Below are positions 5,592-13,005 of a stretch of 13,006 nt of DNA, piece after piece; within the stretch, counting starts at the first letter, position 1, and each line of letters opens with the position of its first letter. Both the position numbers and the translations under genes were made by a program. The notes under the pieces were generated by a model. That model was given only the letters and a program-made list of their open reading frames with translations, searched no databases and was not told the DNA's origin. This DNA is from CAYFJO01 sp964343305 (GTDB lineage Bacteria; Planctomycetota; Planctomycetia; Pirellulales; Pirellulaceae), in contig CAYFJO010000308.1 of NCBI GenBank assembly GCA_964343305.1, positions 1-13,006 of the forward strand, in the 5' to 3' direction.

Positions 5592-7307
5592 ATGATCGAG
5601 ACCTTGTTACAGCCACGACGATTATTCCTAGCGGCATACTTCTTGCTATGGCCGCCGTATTTGTGTCTGGTGAGTTATCAAAGCACAGTTCCCAATGTGT
5701 TCGGCATGTGGTCTTGGCATTGTTTCGCTGTGATCACGTTTTACACGGCTGTCATCGTCGCAATGGGATATGTCTTGTTGCAGTGGGGCAAGCCGAACTT
5801 AAACGACCTGGAAAACATCTGGCGGCGAGCTCGCGAGCATCGCGTTGTTTGCTACATCGCCTTGTTCCTCTCTTGGATGGTGTGGTGGGTCTTGCTCATC
5901 GGCACTCTAATTGTTATTCCGAACAAGATTGTCGTGGCGATAATCTTTGCTGATTTCGCATTGGTCCTGATCTTGTGCCAATTCGCAATTGCGATCGCGG
6001 GACTTGACAATCGACAACGTAGCACGCTTGGCGCACGAGTTTTACTCTCTGGCGCGAGCTTGATTCTGTGTGTCATTTTCGTCGAATTGATGGGGAACGT
6101 CGCCGGAATCGAACCGGTGGACAATTGGAGCGTCAACCGACCCAACCTGCGCGCGTCGGTCCACAATCTCGAATTCGATCACCAGGTCATTACGAACGCA
6201 CAGGGGCTGCGGCACGAGCGCAACATTGAACAGGATCATGAAGGAACGTTCCGAGTCGTGGTGATCGGCGATTCGATGACATTTGGATGGGGTGTCGAAC
6301 GCGAAGAAACATTCTGCCACGTTGCTGAAGAGATGCTCCAGAAAACGTATGGGTATCCAAATGTGGAAGTCATCAATGTGTCGCGGCCGGGTGCCGATCC
6401 GTTGAACTACTTGCGGTTCACTCAACGACTCGTTCGACCACTGAATCCCGATATGATCGTCCTTGGCCTTTTCGTGGGGAATGATTGTCAGATCACGTTG
6501 CCAATGAGCGAACGCCGAAACATTTCAGAAGTGATCGCGGACGAACCATACTCGAAGCTCCATTTGATCGATTATTCGGTGATTTACCGGCTGACGACTC
6601 GAAGGTTGTTGCCCACGATTGCGGCCGTTCAGCGGAATTCCAAACCAAATCCCGGTGCTCCCGGGCCTGTTTCCAAGTGTCCGAATCCGCTTGGCCATTT
6701 CATTGCTTATGGGAATTTAAGCGAAGACCAGCAACGTCGACTGGATGCACTCCAGGCCGCCGGATGGGTCGATCGTGGTTTAAAGAATGAGATCAATCCA
6801 TGGATCGTCGTGGGTGCGATTCGAAACCCTGCCGCGTTTGTCGAAGGCAACGGTTTGGATAAATCAGCTTGGAAACAACAGGTAGCTGCTTGGCGCGATT
6901 GTGAAATCGTCCTCAAGGAGTTGCTCCGAAATATACGTGATTGTGCAGAACGCTCGCTGGTGTTGGTGATTCCGAATCCTTTTCAGTTGGAGAGTCGTTG
7001 CTTGGAAAAAGCAGCGGAGTTGGGATTCGAAACGCGGCCGGAAATGCTCGAAACGCGGAAACTCGACAATCTCATTCTCGATTTTTGTCATCGAGAAAAC
7101 GTGCCGTATCTCGATGCTTACCAGCGATTCCGTGACGAAGTTGAGCACGGGCAGCCTCTCTACTTTGCCATCGATAGTCATTTGACCGTGGATGGACATC
7201 AAGTCTTGGGGACGCTGCTTGCCGACCATTTGGCTCGACATTTCGATCGGCCGGATTTTCTAAACGAAGGACGAATGGCAAATCGCCCGATTCGAAAATC
7301 ACGCTGA
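5592..7307 (+). CDS. 5-TM membrane-anchored SGNH hydrolase-like protein (paralogue 1)
   Basis: The 571-residue protein has five predicted membrane helices (about 10-29, 44-63, 86-108, 112-137, 147-170) followed by a large SGNH/GDSL-type domain. Block I is VVVIGDSMTFGWGV with nucleophile S228. Block II is SRPGAD with G267. Block III is VGND with N297. Block V is AIDSHLTVDGH, with D528 and H530 in the D-x-H spacing also used by AlgJ/AlgX-type acetyltransferases. About 230 residues separate blocks III and V, far more than usual; this insertion contains GWVDRGLKNE (391-400) and is conserved in the two paralogues. The tail ends MANRPIRKSR. With an inside N-terminus, five helices place the catalytic domain outside the membrane. 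Removal or transfer of an acyl group on a surface glycan is the likely role, by context. No strong Shine-Dalgarno; the start matches that of paralogue 3 (MIE). Confidence 0.8.
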   Translation: MIETLLQPRRLFLAAYFLLWPPYLCLVSYQSTVPNVFGMWSWHCFAVITFYTAVIVAMGYVLLQWGKPNLNDLENIWRRAREHRVVCYIALFLSWMVWWVLLIGTLIVIPNKIVVAIIFADFALVLILCQFAIAIAGLDNRQRSTLGARVLLSGASLILCVIFVELMGNVAGIEPVDNWSVNRPNLRASVHNLEFDHQVITNAQGLRHERNIEQDHEGTFRVVVIGDSMTFGWGVEREETFCHVAEEMLQKTYGYPNVEVINVSRPGADPLNYLRFTQRLVRPLNPDMIVLGLFVGNDCQITLPMSERRNISEVIADEPYSKLHLIDYSVIYRLTTRRLLPTIAAVQRNSKPNPGAPGPVSKCPNPLGHFIAYGNLSEDQQRRLDALQAAGWVDRGLKNEINPWIVVGAIRNPAAFVEGNGLDKSAWKQQVAAWRDCEIVLKELLRNIRDCAERSLVLVIPNPFQLESRCLEKAAELGFETRPEMLETRKLDNLILDFCHRENVPYLDAYQRFRDEVEHGQPLYFAIDSHLTVDGHQVLGTLLADHLARHFDRPDFLNEGRMANRPIRKSR

Positions 7308-7337
7308 TTCGAATTCGCAATCAAGGAGTCAAGGGCT

Positions 7338-8678
7338 GTGAAGAATTTGAAGTCAATCGAACGGCGTCGACTTGCGGCGCGGCTATTGTTGGCGGGGATC
7401 AGTTTGCTGGTCTCAATCGTCATTGCGGAAGTTGCCCTGAATTTCTGTTTGGACCTGCCCGCGAGTCGTGTGGAAATTGGGGACGCCTACATTCCCAATC
7501 TGAACGCCCGGTTGCGGAATTGCGAGTACGACACAGAAATTGTCACCAATCGCGCAGGACTTCGGCATTCTCGCGACGTTCCTGTCGATCACGAGGGGAC
7601 GTTTCGCATCGTCGTCGTGGGCGATTCCATGACATTTGGTGTCGGCGTCAATAATGACGAGACGTATTGCCATGTCGCAGAAACACTGCTGCGAGAAAAG
7701 TACCATTATCAGAACGTGGAGATCGTCAACATCTCGCGCCCCGCCGCGGGTCCATGTCTCTATTTAGAATTCGTTCGAACGTTTGCGAAACGGCTCAAAC
7801 CAGACATGCTGATTGTTGGATTCTACGTTGGGAATGACATGCAGGTTGCGAATCCGTTCATTCCTCAAGAAGAAAAGATTCTGCAACAAATCCTCGATAA
7901 GGACTCTTCGTCGCAATCCGTGTTGGCCGCCGGTTACCAGCGCTTGGTTCTGCCGCGACTCATGGCGCGATTCATGAGGAAAGCACAACGAGAAGTCGCA
8001 ACCGGTGGGTATCAGAAGATTCCTGGAGAAAATTGTCCCGTAACAGGGTTTCCCAACGCGCTGGGAACGTTTCTCATCTCCACGAAACTCACTCCGCAGC
8101 AACAAAAACGATATGACGATCTGAAAAGCAAGGGCTGGGTCGACAAGGCATTGCGTAATGAAATCTGCCCTTTCTTTGTAATCGGAGCCACCTGTAGCCC
8201 GCATGCTCGAATGGACCACATGTGGCTTCGTAAGGAAACACAGGCACAGCAGCTCGAAGAGTGGCAACTGTGTCGCCGAGTGCTGACTGAGACGGTGAAA
8301 GAGTCGCGCGATGTGGCAAACAAAACTCTGCTCCTAGTGATCCCTGATCCGTATCAACTGGATTCGAGATGTCTGGAAGTGATCCAGGACATGGGCATGG
8401 AAACACACCCTGACATGTTGAAGAACCGCGTGCGGAATGATCGCGTTTTGGAGTTTTCCCGGGAATCGAACGTTGACGTCCTTGACTTATACGATCCAAT
8501 TCGGGAGCGAGTCCAGGAGGGTGACGATCTGTTTTTTCCGATTGATACGCACCTGACTCGTGACGGGCACGCACTCGCCGGCAACATACTTGCGAAGTAC
8601 CTGTCACAGGTGCTGTCCCAAGAGCAATACCTCGCGAACTCTCGGTTGGCCAATCGACCAGTAAACATGTCTCGCTGA
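7338..8678 (+). CDS. 1-TM membrane-anchored SGNH hydrolase-like protein (paralogue 2)
   Basis: This 446-residue paralogue of the flanking SGNH proteins lacks their first four membrane helices and begins right before the counterpart of their fifth (RRRLAARLLLAGISLLVSI, 9-27). The catalytic blocks are complete: VVVGDSMTFG with S97, SRPAAGP (block II), VGND with N166, and PIDTHLTRDGH with D403 and H405. Block II has Ala-Ala-Gly where the paralogues have Gly-Ala. The conserved insertion (GWVDKALRNE, 266-275), PDPYQLDSRCLE and the tail LANRPVNMSR are present. It is closer to paralogue 3 than to paralogue 1, sharing CLYLEF, RLVLPRLM and SIVIAEVAL. The GTG start is well supported: AAGGAG lies 9 nt upstream (7323-7328). 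One helix with an inside N-terminus keeps the catalytic domain on the same outer side as in the 5-TM forms. It starts 30 nt after paralogue 1. Confidence 0.8.
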   Translation: MKNLKSIERRRLAARLLLAGISLLVSIVIAEVALNFCLDLPASRVEIGDAYIPNLNARLRNCEYDTEIVTNRAGLRHSRDVPVDHEGTFRIVVVGDSMTFGVGVNNDETYCHVAETLLREKYHYQNVEIVNISRPAAGPCLYLEFVRTFAKRLKPDMLIVGFYVGNDMQVANPFIPQEEKILQQILDKDSSSQSVLAAGYQRLVLPRLMARFMRKAQREVATGGYQKIPGENCPVTGFPNALGTFLISTKLTPQQQKRYDDLKSKGWVDKALRNEICPFFVIGATCSPHARMDHMWLRKETQAQQLEEWQLCRRVLTETVKESRDVANKTLLLVIPDPYQLDSRCLEVIQDMGMETHPDMLKNRVRNDRVLEFSRESNVDVLDLYDPIRERVQEGDDLFFPIDTHLTRDGHALAGNILAKYLSQVLSQEQYLANSRLANRPVNMSR

Positions 8679-8713
8679 GGTTGCCGTAGATACGACTTGA
8701 ATAGAGGTGGGAA

Positions 8714-9670
8714 ATGTTGAAGAAGTTTATTCGCCGTTGTATCGATTTCGTAGTCGAACCGTTCGTCAATGGAGTCCTTGCAGGCAAGGTCAGCCGCAAC
8801 CTGAACCGGATTATCACGGACTCCGCCGAGCAGCAAACCTTCAAGCGGCTCGATGAAATTGGCGCTGTCGACAAGGGAATGCAGATCCTGTTGTCGCTGA
8901 AATATAAAGAAATGCTCCGCAACGGCGACCCGCTACCATCATTCGATGAAGTGCAGTTTCGCGCGTTTTCACAAACCGGTGAGGACGGATTGTTGCTGTT
9001 CATCTTTTCGCTGATTGGCACAACGAACGAGAAATGCGTGGAGGTTGCGGCGGGAAACGGTTTCGAATGCAACACGGCGAATCTGATTATCAATCACGGT
9101 TGGCACGGGCTGCTGTTCGATGGTGACGAAAAGAATATCAAAATGGGGCAACAGTTCTATTCGAATTGTTCAGATACACGCATCTGGCCACCAACACTCG
9201 TCCATGACTGGATTACCAGTGAGACAATCAACGACCTGATTCGGAAAAACTATGTCGAAGGTGAAGTCGATCTGTTGTCCTTGGATCTGGATGGAAACGA
9301 CTATTGGATCTGGAGGGCGATTGATTGCATCGATCCACGGGTCGTCATCGTGGAGTTTGATAATGAATGGGATTCGGACATGTGCGTCACACAACGGTAC
9401 GACCCCAACTACGTATGGGACTCCCGCAGCGCCGCCGGCGCGTCCCTTGCCGCCTTTGTCAAACTAGGCCGCCAGAAAGGCTATCGACTTGTGGGCAGCC
9501 AGCGGCTGTGCTTCAACGCCGTCTTCTTGCGCAATGATGTGGGCCAGGATATTTTTCCAGAAGTCCCGATCGACGATTGTCTAGATCATCCTTTGCCGCA
9601 GTATCGAATTGCGATGCGCAACGCCGAACTCAAAACAAAGTCGCTCAATGGAAAGTGGGTCAAGGTCTAG
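8714..9670 (+). CDS. FkbM-like SAM-dependent methyltransferase
   Basis: The 318-residue soluble protein has a class I methyltransferase core of the FkbM-like kind found in surface-polysaccharide clusters. The entry signature FSQTGEDGLLLFIF (85-98) is followed by the SAM-binding loop VEVAAGNGFE (109-118), the acidic end of strand 2 at LLFDGD (133-138), and DLLSLDLDGNDYWIW (186-200), the typical strand-4 acidic motif with D191 and D193. VVIVEFDNEW (210-219) follows. The glycine-rich loop has Ala-Ala-Gly-Asn instead of the usual Gly-x-Gly. A sugar hydroxyl or other glycan group is the likely methyl acceptor by context; the acceptor is unknown. Some members of this group have no proven methyltransferase activity. 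The start has a good ribosome-binding site (AGAGGTGG, 8703-8710). It sits between two SGNH paralogues, and its stop is 2 nt from the next start, so translation is probably coupled. Confidence 0.7.
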   Translation: MLKKFIRRCIDFVVEPFVNGVLAGKVSRNLNRIITDSAEQQTFKRLDEIGAVDKGMQILLSLKYKEMLRNGDPLPSFDEVQFRAFSQTGEDGLLLFIFSLIGTTNEKCVEVAAGNGFECNTANLIINHGWHGLLFDGDEKNIKMGQQFYSNCSDTRIWPPTLVHDWITSETINDLIRKNYVEGEVDLLSLDLDGNDYWIWRAIDCIDPRVVIVEFDNEWDSDMCVTQRYDPNYVWDSRSAAGASLAAFVKLGRQKGYRLVGSQRLCFNAVFLRNDVGQDIFPEVPIDDCLDHPLPQYRIAMRNAELKTKSLNGKWVKV

Positions 9671-9672
9671 TC

Positions 9673-11424
9673 ATGATCGAACGTTTTTTTCAAACACGAA
9701 GCCTTTTGACGGTTGCTTATTTGCTACTGTGGGCGTTGGCATTGGCAGTCATGGCGCACCAAAGCCACCGACCAGTCTACTTTGGACTCTGGTCGGGCAT
9801 GTGGCTTGCTGTGGTGTCGGCGATGGTTATCGTCTTGTTGACGAGCACTCTGGCAGTCGTTTGGACATGGCGGACGCCGCACTGGACAGACCAGATTGAT
9901 GGCGCGTGTTCGCGTGTTCGCAGTATCCAATTCTTGTGTGCCGGAATCGTCGCTGCATCCTGGATGGCGTTCCTTGTTTTGGCCATCGCCGTGCGTTCGT
10001 CAGCTTCCAACGGCATCATGTCTAGGGTCGACTGGGTTTTGATTGGCTTGGGTCTGATGATGTTCTTATTGAGTGTCGTTTTGGTCATTGCCGGCCGTGC
10101 GGCAAAAGAGCGGCGTCAAATTGGTGGTCGCGTGATCCTTGCGTCGGCCAGCCTGGTTGTTTCGATCGTCATCGCCGAAGTTGCCTTGACTCTGTGTGGT
10201 GTCTTGCCCGCGAATCGACTTGATATTGGACACATCAATGCGCCGAATCAAAACGTTCGATTTTGCAATTGCGAATTTGACATCAACGTCACCACCAATG
10301 AACAAGGCCTGCGTCATGACAACGTTATTGAATCCGACCACGATGGAACATTTCGTGTCGTTGTCGTCGGAGATTCGATTACGTTTGGACTTGGTGTCGA
10401 GAACAACCAGGACTATCCGCATATCGCGGAGAAGATCCTTCGCGAGAAATATCGTTATGAGAATGTCGAAATCGTCAACGTGTCGCGTCCAGGCGCGGGG
10501 GTGTGTCTGTATCTTGAGTTTATCCGCACCATCGTCAAGCAGCTCAAGCCGGACATGCTGGTCGTTGGTTTCTACATCAATAATGATTTTCGCGTGATGA
10601 ATCCATTTTTTCCTCAAGCGCGCAGAATCTTGGACGAAGTTGCCGGCAAGGGGCGTGGTGGGGCATTGACAAAATTCTATGGCCGATTGGTTCTACCACG
10701 ACTGATGTCGCGATTTGCACACCAGGTTTCTGTGCTTTCGGAATCCGTGAGCGGTAAAGATATTCCAGGTCTGCCCGATTCGATAATCGGAACACCTAAC
10801 CAACTCGGCAAGATCATCGCTTCGCGCGGATTCAACGCCAAACAGCAACAGCGATACGAGGCGCTGAAAGCCAGCGGCTGGGTCGATCGAGGGCTGCGTA
10901 ACGAAGTGACTCCGTTTTTGGTTGGCGGCGCGATTTTGCGACCGAATTCCGTCGTGGACAACATGTGGCTTCGCGAAGATTCGCGCACGCATTGCGAAAA
11001 GGAGTGGCGACTGTGCCGCGCCGTGCTAACCGAAATTGTAAAAGAGTCGCGTGAATGCGCCGACCAAACGCTGTTTCTTACCATACCCGATCCTTACCAG
11101 ATCGAGCCTCGTTGTGTCGAGATTCTTGAGCAACTGGGATACGCAACTCATCCTGAAATGCTGAAAGATCGCCGCCGTAACGATCGAATCTTCGAGTTTT
11201 GCCAAGAACACGATGTCGAGGCAGTCGACTTGTACGATCGGTTTCGCGACGAGATTCAAAAGGGAAAGAATCTATATTTTCCGATCGATTCTCATTTGGC
11301 CGGCGAAGGGCATCAATTGTTAGGTGAAATTCTCGCGGCTGAATTGGTAAAGCAGTTTGAGCAACCGCAGGGTTTGGAGAATTATCGCGTGGCCAATCGA
11401 CCTGTTACGGCGCGCACGGAGTGA
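9673..11424 (+). CDS. 5-TM membrane-anchored SGNH hydrolase-like protein (paralogue 3)
   Basis: The 583-residue product has the same layout as paralogue 1: five membrane helices (about 11-30, 43-66, 86-107, 119-141, 150-175) and an outer SGNH domain. The N-terminus MIERFF...AYLLLW lines up with MIETLL...AYFLLW of paralogue 1, which fixes the start at ATG 9673, 2 nt after the methyltransferase stop, with AAGG about 8 nt upstream. A frame extension to 9577 overlaps the methyltransferase and is not needed. Blocks are VVVGDSITFG (S235), SRPGAG (G273), YINND (N304) and PIDSHLAGEGH (D539, H541). Two departures are visible: block III has Asn-Asn-Asp instead of Gly-Asn-Asp, and block V has HLAGEGH where the other two have HLTxDGH. 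The insertion motif GWVDRGLRNE (402-411) and the tail VANRPVTAR are conserved. It is closest to paralogue 2 over the catalytic half. Confidence 0.8.
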   Translation: MIERFFQTRSLLTVAYLLLWALALAVMAHQSHRPVYFGLWSGMWLAVVSAMVIVLLTSTLAVVWTWRTPHWTDQIDGACSRVRSIQFLCAGIVAASWMAFLVLAIAVRSSASNGIMSRVDWVLIGLGLMMFLLSVVLVIAGRAAKERRQIGGRVILASASLVVSIVIAEVALTLCGVLPANRLDIGHINAPNQNVRFCNCEFDINVTTNEQGLRHDNVIESDHDGTFRVVVVGDSITFGLGVENNQDYPHIAEKILREKYRYENVEIVNVSRPGAGVCLYLEFIRTIVKQLKPDMLVVGFYINNDFRVMNPFFPQARRILDEVAGKGRGGALTKFYGRLVLPRLMSRFAHQVSVLSESVSGKDIPGLPDSIIGTPNQLGKIIASRGFNAKQQQRYEALKASGWVDRGLRNEVTPFLVGGAILRPNSVVDNMWLREDSRTHCEKEWRLCRAVLTEIVKESRECADQTLFLTIPDPYQIEPRCVEILEQLGYATHPEMLKDRRRNDRIFEFCQEHDVEAVDLYDRFRDEIQKGKNLYFPIDSHLAGEGHQLLGEILAAELVKQFEQPQGLENYRVANRPVTARTE

Positions 11425-11426
11425 CG

Positions 11427-12878
11427 ATGTCCAGGCGACCTGTAATTCTTCTGACAACATTTCAAACCGGCGTTACCGAGGGGCGGGGGCTGGGGGTTGC
11501 CGGCTACTCGTATGACATTCTCGCGCAGCAATTCCTGCCGTTATTTAAACAATGGGGACAGGTCATCCCAGTCGCCGACCCAAAACAGAATTTGGAAGCT
11601 GCCGCCGAAACCGCTCGCGGCCAAAATCTAAATCCGATCCATGTTGCATTGTTTCCTCTGGAAAGAGTGACGTTTTCCGAGTCGATGCCCAACGTGGTCA
11701 TTCCCGCTTGGGAGTATCCGGATATCCCACAAGAGGCATTCTTCGGCAATCAGCAATGCAATTGGGTGGCATCATCGCGGCGATGCGCGGTGATCGCCGT
11801 CGCTGGACGGTTTACAGAGCAGGCGTTTCGCGGGGCGGGGGTTAAATCGAACGTGCGGATCGTTCCCGCGCCAGTATCGAATGATTATTTCAATCTTTCT
11901 CGTCGGATGCCAGATTCGGGCACGCACATCGATTGTTCCACATTTGAGTTTCCTCAACAGCAAGACGGCGACGCCAGTTTGAGCGGGCGAAATCAAAAGA
12001 GGACTGTTGCTCGACGTACTTTCAAGTTGATGGATTTCGGGATCAGGAGCGTCTACCGGACGTGCGTTCGGCCGCTGATGCCTCGTCGTATCGAGCGTGT
12101 TGCCACGGCAGCGATTCATGCTTCTCACTTGGCGTGGAAAAGATCGGCGCTTCCGCCTCGAGGTCAGAAGTCAAACGGCGGACTTGATTTGGACGGCGTC
12201 GTCTACACCAGTGTGTTTAACCCTGGTGATCCACGAAAAAACTGGGAAGACTTGCTATCCGGTTTCTTGCACGCGCTGGGAGACTGTGAAGATGCGACGT
12301 TGGTGATCAAATTGGCGACCAGCGAAGGTTTGCACATCGAGTCAATCTTGAGTGGATATCGGGCAATGCGGATCGCGCATCGTTGCCGGTTGGTATTCAT
12401 CGACGAGTATCTCTCCGACCAGCAAATGCGAAGTCTGGCCGAAGCGAGCACTTACTACATCACGACCACGCACGCCGAAGGATACTGTTTGCCGCTGATG
12501 AACTATCTCGCCGCGGGACGTCCGGCCATTTCGGCATCGCACAGCGCCATTGCTGACTACTTTAACGACGACATGGGATTTGTCATCGAGTCGAACCCAG
12601 CGCCAACATCGTTTCTCTTCGACACCACTGGGCGAAGGAACACAACCTGGCATCGTCTGGATTGGCCGTCGTTGGTCGAGCAAATTCAAAAAAGCTATAA
12701 CGTTGCCAAGTTTGACCGGAGCACTTACGAAGCCAAGTCAAACGGTGCGCGAGAAAATATGCGCCAGCGATGCGATGGGGAAAACGTTTGGCCGCATCTG
12801 CGCGACGCACTCGAAACAGCGTTGAGGTCGAGTGACCTGGCACACAGTGCGGACTTTCCGACGAGCTGCGTGGCTTAG
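11427..12878 (+). CDS. GT4-like (GT-B fold) glycosyltransferase
   Basis: This 483-residue protein has a GT-B architecture. The N-terminal domain covers about 1-155 (VILLTTFQTG, GLGVAGYSYD, RIVPAPVSNDYF); the C-terminal donor-binding domain starts near 256 with VVYTSVFNPGDPRKNWEDLL (258-277). The donor site is TTHAEGYCLPLMNYLAAGRP (347-366): the first glutamate of the family's E-x7-E motif is present (E351), but the second position is Asn359. The domains are separated by an unusually long, basic linker (about 158-250, with many Arg/Lys) that may lie against the membrane. It likely adds a sugar, with retention, to the surface glycan; donor and acceptor are unknown. ATG 11427 is favoured, with GGAG 5 nt upstream; a GTG at 11421 overlaps the previous stop and adds two residues. 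The 2-nt gap to paralogue 3 indicates translational coupling. Confidence 0.85.
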   Translation: MSRRPVILLTTFQTGVTEGRGLGVAGYSYDILAQQFLPLFKQWGQVIPVADPKQNLEAAAETARGQNLNPIHVALFPLERVTFSESMPNVVIPAWEYPDIPQEAFFGNQQCNWVASSRRCAVIAVAGRFTEQAFRGAGVKSNVRIVPAPVSNDYFNLSRRMPDSGTHIDCSTFEFPQQQDGDASLSGRNQKRTVARRTFKLMDFGIRSVYRTCVRPLMPRRIERVATAAIHASHLAWKRSALPPRGQKSNGGLDLDGVVYTSVFNPGDPRKNWEDLLSGFLHALGDCEDATLVIKLATSEGLHIESILSGYRAMRIAHRCRLVFIDEYLSDQQMRSLAEASTYYITTTHAEGYCLPLMNYLAAGRPAISASHSAIADYFNDDMGFVIESNPAPTSFLFDTTGRRNTTWHRLDWPSLVEQIQKSYNVAKFDRSTYEAKSNGARENMRQRCDGENVWPHLRDALETALRSSDLAHSADFPTSCVA

Positions 12879-12915
12879 TCGAAAGAGCGCCGAGGCGATT
12901 CAGGAGAGAGCAGCT

Positions 12916-13005
12916 ATGACAAAGAGGCAACCGGGCATCCTGGTTTCCAGCAGTATACCATGCGCAGATAGTTGTTTCCGCTGTTGGACGGGAGGATGTG
13001 TTTAG
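12916..13005 (+). CDS. Possible 29-residue Cys-rich ORF at the right edge
   Basis: An ATG at 12916 has a good Shine-Dalgarno (AGGAGA, 12902-12907, 8 nt upstream) and lies 37 nt after the GT4-like stop, so translation of something probably begins here. The frame closes at TAG 13003-13005. The peptide has four cysteines in its second half, spaced C-x3-C-x2-C-x4-C (residues 16, 20, 23, 28). The first three have radical-SAM spacing, but the aromatic residue usually found before the third Cys is Arg here. Options are a genuine small peptide, a leader peptide, or the start of a longer gene interrupted by a frameshift or sequencing error. A second ATG at 12996 sits directly against GGGAGG, too close to be ideal. 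Confidence 0.3.
   Translation: MTKRQPGILVSSSIPCADSCFRCWTGGCV

Noticed and set aside
8089..9093. 334-codon open frame on the minus strand
   Set aside because: It runs antisense across the end of SGNH paralogue 2 and the start of the methyltransferase, both strongly supported. The translation is Ser/Arg/Pro-rich with no recognisable family, typical of a shadow frame.
9577..9672. 32-residue N-terminal extension of SGNH paralogue 3
   Set aside because: It overlaps the methyltransferase coding region, and the N-terminus of paralogue 1 aligns exactly to the internal Met at 9673.
10066..10617. 183-codon open frame on the minus strand
   Set aside because: It is antisense to the catalytic half of SGNH paralogue 3 and mirrors its codons; similar shadows occur opposite paralogues 1 and 2.
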